Assembly (NCBI GenBank): GCA_947034885.2
Contig: OX344757.2
Span: 21,446,001-21,510,000 of the forward strand
Source: Thuidium tamariscinum
Lineage: Eukaryota; Streptophyta; Bryopsida; Hypnales; Thuidiaceae
DNA: 64,000 bases
Direction of reading: 5' to 3'
Shown here piece by piece: positions 22,368 through 34,700 of this stretch. The notes below the pieces were generated by a model that did not search any database, had not been told where the DNA came from, and saw nothing but the letters and a program-made list of their open reading frames with translations. The position numbers and the translations under genes were made by a program. How positions within the stretch are numbered: position 1 is the stretch's first letter; each line of letters starts with the position of its first letter.

Positions 22368-22962
22368 ATAGAGGAAAAGAATATTAAATAGAAAGAAGTA
22401 GCAAATCATTTAAAACACTAAATTGTTGGGAATTAATTTATAGAATTGAAAAATGCCAATGGCTCAATGGTTGTAATGTTCCAAAAAACAGTCTTTATAC
22501 AAAGTTCTTATTTTTTTCAAATAATATTAATATTTTTTAATTAAATAAATAACTTTAAAATTTATTGTAGAATACATTATCAATAACCACCCACAAACTA
22601 AAATTCCTCATAATTTGCATTTCATCGATCAAAATGGAATGATTTGGAACAAAGCTTTCCATGTGTATATAAATGTACAAAAGCAATTTTAAATTTTCAT
22701 TTCTTGGAAAGTGAGTTAAGAAAAAACTCAGATTCTAGGATTGCTTGCCAAGCAATGAAAATTACATATTTTACAATAACTTTTTAATCTACCGGATCAA
22801 AAGTTATGAAATCTTTTGGGAATAAAAGATACTCCTTTGAGCACATGTTGTATGAAAATTTCAAAGTAAATAATAAAAAATCCATTTGTAGTGAGCGTGA
22901 TAGTGAGCTACCTAAAATTCCTATGTTGCCAAAAAAACGTAATTTAGGCATTCAGGGGTTAA

Positions 22963-24059
22963 AGTGTATTTTATCATTTTCAAAAGAGCCTGCAATACTC
23001 TACAATTTAGACTACTTTAAAATGAAATTTGGTTAAATTTTCTTTGAAGCTCTAAAATTTTAGTTCATATTAGCCAAAATCAACTAAAACTTTTGACAAC
23101 TGAAGGTTACATTGCTTCAAGTTAACATTTAGACCATTTAGGATTTAGCATCACAAAAGACTTGTCTATTACTTGGAAGACCAATTAGCCAATGCTTGAA
23201 AACCTATTTTAGGATTAAAAGTTTAAAATACAAAAATCCTAGTTGTGCCTATTTTGTCTAAAGATTAGAGGTGAAACTCTCACAACAATACAATATATTG
23301 TTGGATTATTATTTTTCAACAATATCATGGAGGCAAGATAAATGGCCATCTCTTCTACTCCAATTTATAATTGTTCTTAAAAATCATGCATTTGTTAAAT
23401 CATCTTACTCCATTTGATGTTAGTTGTAACCAATGCTTTAGATCCCCTCACTTTAACTAATGTTTATTTTATTTTAAAAGATTAGACATCTATCAAACCT
23501 TTTTAACAAATAAAAAATTTAGTGATGGGATTGGATATCAGACTACCTTCCATCAATAAACATAAAATTCAAAATAAATTCAAAATGAAACTTCAATTTT
23601 TTTTAATGTAATTATAATAATTTACACTGGATTTACACCAATTGATTACACTTCCAATAAAACGGCTTGTATTTAGAGGAGAATACTTTAATTTGAGTTC
23701 AAAAAGTTGAAGTCATAACAATTATTTTAAGGCCTTAGGAAGTTAGAATGTATTCTAAATCATTCTTATTCTAGAATGTTAAAAGAATTTGCATTGAAAA
23801 ATCTAATAATATAAACTAAATTAAATTAGAGTGAAAAAATCCCTTATATATGGACAATCTTCAAGAATCCTATTTGGTAGCATTTCTAATCCATCTAGAA
23901 ATCTTAGGTTGGATTAATAGGTAAACAAATTAATAATTAGTTCTATGATCCTCCTTCAAATTCCTTTTTTCTTCCAAATCAATGATTTTTGGAGGTGCCA
24001 ACATCCCCTCTAAATCTTCAACAATAATATTTCTATTATAATAAAGTACAGTGTGACTT
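22963..24059. other. No gene seen
   Basis: AT-rich sequence with short frames and no paired element ends that I can find. Confidence 0.5.
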
Positions 24060-24184
24060 TTAACCCCTGAGGACCATTATGTATAGGAGGGCCAATTACT
24101 TTTAATATATATAGATACATACATAATTCACATGATATACATATATAATTTACAATTGTTCAAAAAAATATGTAAATGGGTTTC
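24060..24184 (+). mobile_element. TTAA-family left-end fragment
   Basis: TTAACCCCTGAGGACCATTA matches the family terminus, then similarity fades before the CATTAG-type insertion at 24,185. No matching right end was found downstream. Confidence 0.45.
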
Positions 24185-24546
24185 CATAAGAGGATTTTCA
24201 GCTACTTTATAAGACTGCGAGTTCCCAAACGTTGGGAACACATTGGGAACGATGGGAACGTGATGCTGATGTGGTCGAGCGACTGCCACGTCAGAAAATA
24301 ATAATTTTTTATTAATTTTAATTAAATATTAAATATTTTTAAAATATTTTTTTGAAAAAAAAATATTTTTTTAAATCATTTTTTTCTTCTTTAATACACT
24401 CTGAAGTTTTTTGAAAAAATAAATTTTAATTTTTTTTTTTCAAAATTCAAAAATTCAGACCAACAGGGGGCTGGTTTGCAGTAGTGGGAACAATTTCGGG
24501 GAACACCCCTGAAACAGTCTTCTGGGGGCACAAAAATCCTCTTATG
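24185..24546 (+). mobile_element. CATTAG-family MITE, long variant
   Basis: The ends CATAAGAGGATTTTCAG and CAAAAATCCTCTTATG are inverted repeats. Family blocks follow in order: AGACTGCGAGTTCCC, GATGTGGTCGAGCGACTGCC, CACGTCAG, an AT-rich middle, ACCAACAGGGGGCTGG and a GAAACAGTCTTCTGG block. It differs from other copies by a longer AT-rich middle. Confidence 0.8.
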
Positions 24547-24791
24547 ATACAAGGGGCTTTTCCAAATTTAGTTGACGAATACAAATAATTAGAAATAAAG
24601 GGAAGGAGTTTGTGGTGAAGACTACGGTTTACCTCAAAGTGACAAAGTTTATTAAAATATCTTAGATGTTTTGCATCTTGTTTCAACTTAAGGCGAAGGT
24701 AGTAGGTTGATTGCACAATTTTCTTGCATTATCTAGCTAATAGTGCTCTAAATCGATTATGTTCTATATGGTGACCATGGAACTATAGAGG

Positions 24792-25374
24792 TTAATCCTT
24801 TAAGGACCAGTCGACCACTTTTGGGTTGATTTTTGCACTTTTTTACTATTATTAATCATAGAACATCTCATTTCTAAAAACTTAGTGAACAACACAATTA
24901 GAATGTCTTTGTATGCTTCTAACAAAGCCATTTTCAAAGAAATGCGTGCAAAAATGCATTAGCTACGCTTGTCCGAACTTAAATTACTTGGCCCTTCATA
25001 TGTGAAATATTGCAAAAAAATATATAATGAATGTAAAAGATGACTACTTATATATGTGAAAGAACTAATTGGAAGGTTTAGGATCAATTTTTGGAGCATT
25101 TAGTGAAATTTATGCCCAATTGTGGCGAACCCTATTTAGCACCATTGCCAGAGGCTATTTGCAACACATTAATCTTTGAAAATTAATTACAAAGATATGA
25201 ACCGTTGGATCGCTTCTATTTTTTGTTTGATTCAAGGATTTGTCCTATAGAACCAATTCATACAGTTTGATTTAGAATTTCATTCATAGAATGGTCACAA
25301 AATGGGATTTTTCAAGAATTGTGTAAAGAAATTGCACCCGCCCCCCAAATCAACCACGGTCCTTAAAGGGTTAA
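24792..25374. mobile_element. Short TTAA-family variant, 583 bp
   Basis: The ends TTAATCCTTTAAGGACC and GGTCCTTAAAGGGTTAA are inverted repeats with TTAA outermost. Inverted similarity continues inward: CCACTTTTGGGTTGATTTTT against CCCCCCAAATCAACCACGG. The interior differs from the 930-bp copies, so this is a separate subfamily. No coding frame. Confidence 0.8.
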
Positions 25375-25921
25375 GGAACAATCAATGAAAAATGTAGGCA
25401 CATAATGCTAGAGGAGGTCATAATGTGAGGGCTATTCTAGCAAATCCTTGCATTGTGTGGACTAGCTCAAATGAAACTTGTTGTTTGAAGTAAAGGACAA
25501 GATCATCACTTTACTACTAAATTATATAATTTTGTTTTTAAGCAAATGAATTTTGGAAGATTTTAAATAAAGAAAAATTCTATTAAGAAAATTGCTAATT
25601 TTTTTAATGATGATTTTTCAAAAATTATGAATCATTACATAATTTTTAAAATTATAAAAAATTATATTTAAAATTACTTTTAAAAATATTTTTTGTCAAT
25701 TCTATCCTACATTTAACATACTACATTTGCCCTTGCATCAAAACATTCTATTATTTTTTTCCAAAATCACAACTCTATGATATTTTGTCTGAGAAAAACT
25801 TTATAGTAATGTAGCTATTGGCTCACTAAAGAATGAGCATCCACAATTGACTCTTAATGTACACACAAAATCTAAATGCTTTATATATTGATGAATGCAA
25901 GAAATTTCAAAGAACCCCCTC
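25375..25921. other. No gene seen
   Basis: AT-rich spacer between two TTAA-family elements; nothing recognisable. Confidence 0.5.
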
Positions 25922-26875
25922 TTAACCCCTAAAGCCCTGAACATTGTTTTTTGAGATTATAAATTTTTTGGGCAGCTCACTACGGATGGAGTTTTTATTT
26001 TTTTTCTTTGAAATTTTGATACAATGTGTGCCCGAGGAGTAGCTTTAAGGCCTGACAATTTTCATAACTTTTGACTTCACGGTTAAAAAGTTATGGCAGG
26101 ATATGTTGTTTTCCTTACTCGGCGGGCAGCCTGGGCAGCTCAAAAAACTTCTTCAAAAAAACTTTTTTTTTAAAAGTGAAATTTCAAATTGGTTCTTTAG
26201 ATTTATACAAACATGTGAAGCTTTGAATCAATCCATTCCGATCAATGGGTCAAAAGTTATGAAGATTTTGAGTTTGGGGTAGTTTGCAGCCAGTTACAGA
26301 ATCTCTACAATACAAAAAAAGTTTGAAATTCTTCATTTAATTCAATTTTTCATATTTTTGGAAAAAAATAAAAACACAAGGTGTAGATTGTTTATTACAA
26401 CATTTTAACCATTGGGATTGAAAATTTTCAATTCCATGAATAAAATGTTCACAATTTAGTATTTTGGCTCATTTTTTACTTCTTTCTACTTACTTATTTT
26501 TTCCTATATGTTGTACAATTCCAAATGGTTTGAAATTTTTTGAGAATGTAGCCAACTTGCATTGAAGTATGAATTCAAAGAGTAACCACCATTTTGAATT
26601 TTTTTTCACACAAATGTGACCTTACGAAGTGCAGCTGCCCGGATTTTCGCAGGGATAAAAAAACAATTTTTGTCAATTCAAATGCTTATATCTTGCAATC
26701 TACACGGTGGAAATTTCTGAAATTTTTCCCACATGTGTACAAACCACCTTATTACAAGATCATACGGTTACATGAGTCAAAAATGTGTTTTAAGAAAAAA
26801 AATTGCGCTTGTATTAGAAATGGCATTTTTGGAGCATTTTTGGTGAAAACATAGTCAAAAACCTTTAGGGGTTAA
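25922..26875 (-). mobile_element. TTAA-family element, 954 bp, both ends present
   Basis: The ends are TTAACCCCTAAAGCCCTGA and AAAACCTTTAGGGGTTAA. It belongs to the second subfamily, which carries GGGCAGCTCACTACGG near its left end in place of the GTCCCC hairpin. The 13-mer TCATAACTTTTGA occurs at 26,062 and its reverse complement at 26,250. Closely related to the copies at 49.7 and 57.5 kb. No coding frame of note. Confidence 0.9.
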
Positions 26876-28390
26876 CAAATTGTTCCACCATAATTATGTC
26901 TTTGCCAATGTTCTAATTCCACAAATTGTATAAAAGATGCTTGCTTATGCCTTGATATGCTTTGCCTCTTAACAATACCTTTCTAATTTGATCCATCAAC
27001 TAGTCCATTACAACAACACAAAAATCAATTCCTTGAATGTACATATTACAATAATAGATTCTCCTTGAAATATGTGAAACATAAGCACATTAGATACCAT
27101 TGGGCAAATGCATACTACGCTATGCCACTTTTGGCATCATTTTAGTCCATTTTTAATGGCATTTTATACATTGGATGGATTCAATTGTCCATAAGTTGTT
27201 GAAAATGATAAGAAAATGATTTGAAAAAAAATACCATTCTAGATAATCACTTGTATAAACATTTAGTGAAGACAACATATCAAAATTTTAACTTTAAATG
27301 TGTCAAATCAATCCCCAAAATTTAGTGGCAATTCTGGATAGATAATAGTCCATATCTACAAATTTAGGTGTCTAATTCAACATATTTTAAACCTAAGCAT
27401 TTTATCATATATAACCCTATTTAAATATAATTCCTTCTTTTGCAAAATATTTGAATTCTTTATTGAACAATGAATCTTTATGGTGAATGTTGTGGACTGT
27501 GACAGTATATAAAGAGTCCATATAAAAGTCCTTTACAAATAGAATATAAACTATTTGTACAAGATTTCTTTTGCAATGCATAGATAATCAAGTATACAAT
27601 ATGAAAATGAGTCCTTTTTTATATGGCACAATTTGTTTCTATTTGAAATTATAGGAATTCCAAAACATCCTACTGAATTAAGGACTGTGACAGTCCATAT
27701 TGGTACAACGTAGTATGCATCTACCCCATTCACTCATTATAAATAGTTAAACCTAGGCTAGAATACACAACCACTAATGATAATTACTATTGGCTCCCAT
27801 GGCACAAACCATACAACATCTATATAATCACTTCACCAATATTTTGAAATCTCCATTAGTTTCACCTACAAAAACTATATTTTCTAATATATTGATCTTG
27901 TAAAAACACAAACCTCTATGACCAAAGTAATCACCATAATTCTTTGATTATAAAACCAATAGGTGCACTCATTTTTTGTACAATTAATGATAAAGCCATC
28001 CATGATACCACTTTAGTCTAGCCAGCATCCTTTCAAGGTTAATAACATTATTATGAAGTCTACTACTTATATACTACTATACAAACAACAATTAAAAAAC
28101 AATTTAAAAAAACAATTAAAAAACAATATTCAATATACATGACCTTCAATAAAACAAATAGCATTTACTCTTTAGACCGCCATTACCTTGACCAAAGCTC
28201 AATGCACTCCCTTTTTACAACTCAAATAATTTTTTGACTGTTTTCCTTCTTTCCTTCCTTTCCCTTCTCAAAATAAATTAGTTAGTATAGTGCCTTCCTT
28301 TTTGCAAGCCTTCTTATGAAGATGCCTAGTCTAGGTCAAATTGACTTTTTGGAGTGCAACATGAAATGCTAATTAAACAACCTCTTCATG
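26876..28390. other. No gene seen
   Basis: AT-rich. The word GGACTGTGACAGT occurs at about 27,493 and 27,682. I find no exon or element ends. Confidence 0.5.
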
Positions 28391-31032
28391 CACTATAAGA
28401 AAAAATGATGTCTAAAATAATGTGAAAATGAATTGATATATGTTGATAATTTTTGTTCGTTAAGACATCTTGATTTGAAAAAATAGTCAACACAATTGTG
28501 TTGATTTAATTTCAAGATTTGGTCAATTTTTATTATTCAAAAATCCAAATTTATAGACTAACAACACATATACTTAACCCCTAAAGGACTAAAGTCCCCT
28601 CAAGGGACACTTGGAATTTCGAGCAGGCTTGTGTGGCCTGAATTTTTGCTATGATTTTTTGAAACTTTTTTTGAAGATAGGAAATCAAGTTAGATTTCCA
28701 AAAATATAATTTTTTTATTTCAATTGGTGCTTTGAAGCAAAATTGATGCCATTCTAAGTCCAAAAAGCAGTTCGTCGGGTAGAAAAAAAAAACACAAAAA
28801 AAATTACTTTTTTATTTTTTATTTTTTTTCTCAAAGATTATGTTTAAACCCTACATCTGAAGCTTTGGTTCATTTTATTTGGACAAATAATGAGAAAGTT
28901 ACAAACAATCTTGTATTTCGGGCAATTCTAAGCACCTTCTTCAAAAAATAACTTATAGAATTCATTTTTGAATGCAATTTTTCAAATTTTCAAATTTTCT
29001 TTTTTGATAGGGTTTAGGATGTTTTCAAGAACAAGCTCACTTTTGGGATTATGGTTTTTCAATTACATCTTAAAGTTATTAACAACTTAGTGTTTTGTTC
29101 AATCTTAGACCTACTTCTACTTAACAATTTTTTAATGAATGAAAATCAAGTAGTCTTTTTTAAGAAAAATTTCCCCTAATTCTCAACTCAAATTTTCAAC
29201 ATAAAATTTTTAACTTCATGGTCCATAGTGCAAAAAAATTCAACAAATGGCAGTCAAAGTCATTTGAAATTGCAAGTCAAAGTTCAAAAAAAAAAAATTT
29301 CCAACTGTGAATGCTAATATCTTCCAATCCGTACGGTCAAACTTCATGAAATTCTTACCACATGATTTTAGACAAATAATTTACAAGATCCTATGGTTAG
29401 ATTTTAAGAAAATTGTTTTCTTTTGTTTCTTTGGGAAGAAGTAGCAAACATGGCAGTTTTGAGTGGTTTTCAAGCCAGAAAATGCCTCAATCCTTTAGGG
29501 GTTAATTAAAAAAAAATTAGCACTTTGTTCAGAGTAGTTCAATGTATACTTGACAATTATACTTTAAGTGCCACATACTTTGGTGCTTAGGGAAGGGAGA
29601 AGACAACCTCTTCACTCAAGTGGGATAGGAGGAAGTAGAACAAATACACAAATTAGGATGGGTAGGAGCTCAACTACTCATAGTTAAGTCATGATTAGGA
29701 ATTGTACATAAAGTAGAATTTCAAACCTCATTTAATCTAAAAGTGCGCCAATGTCCAATTTTTAGACAATGTATAGATTAAAGTAAAGATCATATATCTT
29801 TTTCATTACACATTGGATGAAAGTCATCATAATTTTTAGAGAGACTTTATGAAGTTGTTATCCTATCTAAAGATTGAATATGATGAAACTAGAAAACATG
29901 TTTTCTAAAATTATAAATGAAGAATTATGTCTAGTGGTTGATGAAGCCAAGATTGCATTGATTCAAGTTCAATCTTCAAATTGCAAAATAGAACTTATAG
30001 AATCAAAGATCACAAAATTAAAAATCATCACCATGTTAAGAGAACCTCATTTCAAATCCATTCCAACAAAGTTTACTCAAAAAATGACAATATTTGGCTT
30101 ATAATTGAATTTAGAAGGAATCTTGAATTTTCCCTTTCGTTAAGCACTTGGGTTTCCAGTCTCATTCTAAATAATTGATGCAATAACGCATTACAATATT
30201 TGGGAAAGTGCAACGATGCATTGCACTGTTGCAAAGCTTAAAGATTTCTTTCCAAAAAATATTTCTTTGCAAATTTCAACAGGAAAGAAAAAGAACCCTA
30301 GCACACTTAACACTAGGTTACAACCCTCCTTGAGTGCATATTAGGAAATTTTCTACGCTTAGGCTACAGCCCTTGGGCAGCAATTTCCCAATATGCACTC
30401 AAGGAGGGTCGTAACCCCTTACAAAATTTATAGAAAAATATTGGTTATAGCATTAGTAAATCTAACCATAAGAATAGAATCTAAAACTCAAACTCTACAA
30501 CTTTTATTTGCATCTCAATTCCAAAATATTCTTCTAAATAGCTCTTTCTAATGATTTTTTTTAAAAATTGTCAATTCTAGAGATGGGTCTCAAGACTGAG
30601 GAATTAAGCATAGTAGCCAATAACTTCTCTTAAGAAACTTTGAACTAAAAAAAGGTGAAAAATCAAACCAAATTTCATCTCCAAAAATCCAATTAACATT
30701 TTGAACCTCCAATCAAAATTTATGGACAAATTTCAAAGAGGATTAAATTGTTAATGAAAATGTCTTTTCCAAACCCTCTTTGAAATTTGCCCATAACTAG
30801 TGATTGGAGGCTTCAAATCTCAAATAGGTTTTTGGAAATAAAATCTACTTTGATTTTTCACCTTTATTCAATTCAAAGATTTAAGAAAAAATATTCTACT
30901 ATGTCTAAATAAGGTTTGAAATTCACCTTAATGTATGTTTAATGGATTACAAGATCAACATATGAACTTCTACTTTTTAACAATCAACACAAATTAGTTC
31001 TATGTTGATTAGGGCCCCCTTTTCTTGTAGTG
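28391..31032. mobile_element. Second CACTA-like element, carrying a nested TTAA element
   Basis: The ends CACTATAAGAAAA and TTTTCTTGTAGTG are the CACTA type. The 3-bp flanks (ATG and ACA) do not match, so the duplication has decayed or one end is misjudged. The interior hairpin at about 30,635-30,890 is a diverged relative of the one at 597-940 in the first CACTA element, and ATGTTGATTAGGG near the right end matches subterminal words there. Without the nested 931-bp insert it would be about 1.7 kb. No transposase frame. Confidence 0.7.
28575..29505 (-). mobile_element. TTAA-family element nested in the CACTA-like element
   Basis: The ends TTAACCCCTAAAGGAC and TCCTTTAGGGGTTAA are intact, with TTAA at both. 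The hairpin GTCCCCTCAAGGGAC lies next to the left end, placing it in the first subfamily in reverse orientation. Words such as TGAATGCTAATATCTTCCAA and ATCCTATGGTTAGATT match the family. Confidence 0.9.
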
Positions 31033-31045
31033 ACATATGCCAATG

Positions 31046-31340
31046 CATTAGGAGGGATTTGAGGGCTCTGGGAGCCTGCGAGTTCCTACAGCCTGAAATC
31101 CGTAATCAGTCGCGGGAACGCAAATATGCAGGAATCCGACGTGGTTGAGACCGTGCCACGTCATCGACTTATTTTCTTGAAAAAAAATAAATTTGGATTT
31201 TTTTTCATATTTCAGGACCCAAAAAAAATCTTTTTTTTTTAAATTTTTAAATGTTGACCTGACAGCGGCCAGCCGTTCCCAGACCAGTTTCGAGAACAGT
31301 CCCGAAACGGCCCTTCGGAGCCCTCAAATCCCTCCTAATG
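31046..31340 (+). mobile_element. CATTAG-family MITE, best-preserved copy
   Basis: The ends CATTAGGAGGGATTTGAGGG and CCCTCAAATCCCTCCTAATG are perfect inverted repeats of about 20 bp. Inner blocks: a CTGCGAGTTCC word, GAATCCGACGTGGTTGAGAC, GTGCCACGTCATC, an AT-rich middle, GACAGCGGCCAGCCGTTCCC and GAACAGTCCCGAAACGGCCC. Base composition is much richer in G and C at both ends than in the middle. No coding frame. Confidence 0.9.
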
Positions 31341-31961
31341 CTTTCAAGGAGGCTTCCATGTGGAGTCAAGAAACTATAAAGTATACAAATCATTAGGAGA
31401 ATGGGAGTTTAGACAAATTTTTTGAAGTCTTCATTCCACGAATGATTAGTTGGCTTCTCAGGGAGGTCACTTCCCCTTATATTTTGGAACCACATGTGTT
31501 AAATACATATGTGATTGGGGGCTATTTACCTAATAATATGATTTTAAGGGATCCTTTTAGTTAAAGAAAGAAGCCATTTGGTCTTAATTTTAAGCACCCT
31601 ATTGGTAATTATAAATGGAATCTAGCTTAATTTTTGGCCTATTATAGTACTTATAAACTTTAGGAATTTAATTTTGTTTGACAATGACGGACTTTAGGAT
31701 GAATTTTTGGCGTGAAGCATCATAAATTTTTTTGGATCAAACTCAAAAGCAACATGAAACAAACAATAATAGATTAACCAATTCACCTATAACTTCTTGA
31801 ACAAGTAGAGTGTAGTCACTCTGGTTTTTGAAGTGTTTGTTCTATCATTAAAAATATTTAGATGAAGTTGCACTTGAAGTGATCCTTTCATGAATCAAGT
31901 TAGACGTCTTTGTATGTGGTTAGATTTACATAACACATCCTTTTGGTTTGAAGTCACATGT
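31341..31961. other. No gene seen
   Basis: AT-rich spacer without recognisable ends or exons. Confidence 0.5.
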
Positions 31962-32743
31962 TTAACCCTTGAAGGACGAAGGCCTTTTTTTTGCCAAAAG
32001 AACACTCAGAATTGCCTCTTCTATTTTGAAGAGTAAAAAAATTTGAAAACTATTTTTTTGCACGTCTCACTATAGAATTTTATACCTTATTAGTATAAGA
32101 GTGTGTAAGAAAATTCAAAATTTTTGAATGTACATATTACAAGATATCTTTGTTTAAAGTGAAAAAGAAAGTTTCTCAACACACTGCGGGTTGGATTATT
32201 TGACTCCGAATCTTCTTAATTTTGATTTCTTGCACTATATAATTCTAAGCTTTAAATATTTATAGTGGAGAATTTAGTTGAGGGTTTAGGAAAAAGATGA
32301 AAATATTTAAAAATATTAATTTTTATTCTTTTTATTCTTTGAAAATCTAAAGTATTGATATCTCTAAGATACAATTAAAATGCACTTATATTAATTGTGA
32401 GACTGTTTTAGACAACAAAATAAACAATGTGGAACTCTTTTTCTTGAAAATTTGTAAAAATTGCATTTAGAATTGAATTCTATAGTTAATTTTTTTTTGA
32501 AGATGATCAAATTGCTCAAAAAACAAGATTGTCTATAACTTTCTCATAACAAATCCAAATGGAATGAATAAAAAAATTTCATGTAGAAAAAATATAATCT
32601 TTGGATTTATTTGGATATAATTTTTGTTCTTGGGCATTGATTGAAAAAAAATTACATTTACACAAAGCTAACCAATTTTCCTACCTTCCAATAGAGTTTC
32701 AAAATATTAGGATAAAAATTGCAACCAAAGGTACCTACCAAAA

Positions 32744-33278
32744 CATTAAAAGAAATTTGAGGGATGTAAGAGACTACAAGTTCTCGCAGTCTGGGAATGC
32801 AGTCAAGTACTGAATTGCAGAAATCATTAGATGAAATTTGAGGCATTAGGAGACTGCGGGTTCCCGGACTGCAGGAACGCAATTTCTACCCTATGAATTC
32901 AAATCCTACGTGGTCGCGCCCCTACCATGTAATTATTATTTTTTTTCAAATTATTTTTTGACTTATTTTCATATTTCAAGATTCGATTTATTGATTTATT
33001 ATTAAAACCAGCCTGACAGCGGCCAACGACATTGGGAGTCATTTTGGGAACAAACCCAAAACAACCTTGTAATGCCCTCAGATTTCTTCTAATGTCGATG
33101 TGGCTGGGGTAGTGCCACATTATTTTATTTTATTTTTTGAAATTTTTTTTGGACTTTTTTTTACATTTCAAGATTCAATTTTTTTTAAATGCTGGCCTGA
33201 CAACTCCTAGCCATTTTGAGAACTGTTCCGCGAACAGTTCTAAAACATCCCTTTAGAGGCCTTAGATTTCTTCTAATG
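32744..33278 (+). mobile_element. CATTAG-family MITE, outer copy of a nested pair
   Basis: It starts CATTAAAAGAAATTTGAGGG and ends CTTAGATTTCTTCTAATG. The left part (AGACTACAAGTTCTCGCAGT) and the right part (GATGTGGCTGGGGTAGTGCC onward) are the two halves of one family member, split by the copy at 32,825-33,094. It lies near the right end of a TTAA-family element. Confidence 0.75.
32825..33094 (+). mobile_element. CATTAG-family MITE, inner copy of a nested pair
   Basis: The ends are CATTAGATGAAATTTGAGGC and CCCTCAGATTTCTTCTAATG. Inside are AGACTGCGGGTTCCCGGACT, CCTACGTGGTCGCGCC and GACAGCGGCCAACG. Joining the outer copy across it gives GCAGAAAT-TCGATGTGG, which lines up with GCAGGAAT-CCGACGTGG of the copy at 31.0 kb with no duplicated base. 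Confidence 0.8.
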
Positions 33279-33322
33279 ATCCCATTTGTTCCCCGAAGGA
33301 ACAATGGTCCTTTAAGGGCTAA

Positions 33323-33709
33323 ATTAAATAAAGACCATTTTTATAGTTAAATTTGAGATCCAAAATAAGGAGGTAGAAGGTACCAAAATACACTAAAAAA
33401 GCATCTTTGATGATTTATTTTTAACACTTCTTCTTGTATGAAAAGATTAATATCACCTCAATTAGGAAATTTCCACCACCATCTATTATACACATACACA
33501 ACAACACTATTATGTGAGCATGTGATTATAAAGCAAGGATTCTATAAGCATAGAACATAGAAATTTGAAGAAGCACTATAAAACTTAATTTTATTTGTAA
33601 AAATAGATTCCATCTTAAAATTTGAACCAAATTTTTTAATTTAAAAAAAAATTTAGTACTTACTTTCATGGACCTATTAGCGTGATCATGTTGAATTTAG
33701 ATGAAAATT
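33323..33709. other. No gene seen
   Basis: AT-rich spacer, nothing recognisable. Confidence 0.5.
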
Positions 33710-33925
33710 CATTACAAAAAAAAGGGGTGTTTTAAGTGAGTTTTTAAGTGTAGTCCTAAACACCAAATTATAAGTAATGGCCTTTAAGGCAATTTTAGCA
33801 AAAAATTTCAAGACATGTGTATCTAGTAAATTTTTGCTAAAAATTGCCTTAAGGTCATTACTTATAATTTGATGTTTAGGACTATACTTAAAAAATCACT
33901 TAAAACACCTCTTTCTCTTGTAGTG
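33710..33925. mobile_element. CACTA-derived MITE, 216 bp hairpin
   Basis: The ends are CATTACAAAAAAAAGGGGTG and CACCTCTTTCTCTTGTAGTG, a CACTA-type terminus with one change at the left. ATT lies on both sides (33,707-33,709 and 33,926-33,928), a 3-bp target duplication. The arms are near-perfect inverted repeats over about 90 bp, including CCTAAACACCAAATTATAAG, so the transcript would fold into one long hairpin. Confidence 0.85.
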
Positions 33926-34033
33926 ATTCTAATTGTCAATCTTACTTAGAAGTATACTTTACAAAAATGAAGAACTCAATTGATATGAAAAATGAATGGA
34001 GATGAAATTAAGTTTATATAAAATATTGATTGA

Positions 34034-34560
34034 TCACTGTCCTATAATAATATAGATCCTCTTAAAGGTACCAAAAATTTTCTATTAATGTATTGTTATT
34101 GGAGTTGTTTATATTTTAGAAAAATAATTTGTTGACAAAGATGTTTGTTGCAATGAATTTTATTTTGGTTGATCATAGTCATAGTCTTGTAGCATTGTAA
34201 GTTCTCTCAAGGCCAATAGAATGGTATCAATTATCTCCTATTCCTTTGCAAGTTGGTGGACTTATTTAAATTTTGGAAAAAATTTGTTCATTGGATTTCA
34301 TTATATGTGGAAAGAGCTTCATTGTATTAAATTTTATTTTATTCATGACCATCTTGTAGTAGCGTAGGTTTCTTAGAGGCCAATGTAGGTACCTATATTT
34401 TTATCTTAATGTATCAATAATTGAACTTGTTAAGATTTTAGAAAAAAAAATTCAGTTGATAGGGATTAATTTTGTAAAGAATGAACTTAGTTACACAAGA
34501 TTATTGATTAGTTGATCATTGTCTTCTTGTGGAATCTATCAAGACATCAATTTTTTTCTT
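34034..34560 (+). repeat. Degenerate tandem repeat, units of about 140-175 bp
   Basis: Versions of GATCAT-GTC-T-TTGTAG followed by a TCT-AAGGCCAAT block recur near 34,034, 34,174, 34,341 and 34,516, separated by TTTTAGAAAAA and GAATTTTATTTTA-like words. Units are strongly diverged and spacing is uneven. No coding sense is apparent. Confidence 0.45.
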
Positions 34561-34700
34561 GATTTAATTATTGTTTAGTTGATTACTCCATTCTTTGTAT
34601 CTTTCAATGTCGAGAAGAGGATTGAGCATTTGTCATCTTGATATGATATTTATTGAACTTTGTTACATATTTGTAGTTACTCTCTTTTGTCTTGCTTCTA

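Larger units (their letters stand above)
20608..22962 (+). mobile_element. TTAA-family element split by a foldback insertion
   Basis: The left part (20,608-20,961) begins TTAATGTCTAAATG and reads ACTATGTTTTCACTAAAACC, the reverse complement of the right ends of the copies at 25.9 and 57.5 kb. The right part (22,368-22,962) resumes at the matching point and ends CATTCAGGGGTTAA. The interruption is the foldback element at 20,962-22,367. The host copy is diverged and therefore much older than its insert. Confidence 0.8.
31962..33322 (+). mobile_element. TTAA-family element with MITEs nested in it
   Basis: The left end is TTAACCCTTGAAGGACGAAG; the right end GGTCCTTTAAGGGCTAA carries one change in TTAA. 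A diverged hairpin, GTTCCCCGAAGGAAC, lies beside the right end, so this is the first subfamily. The 32,744-33,278 segment is an inserted CATTAG-family MITE, itself interrupted by another. Without inserts it would be about 830 bp. Confidence 0.8.

Noticed and set aside
27493-27695. Repeated word GGACTGTGACAGT about 190 bp apart
   Set aside because: Too short and isolated, with no further similarity around the two sites to define a repeat.
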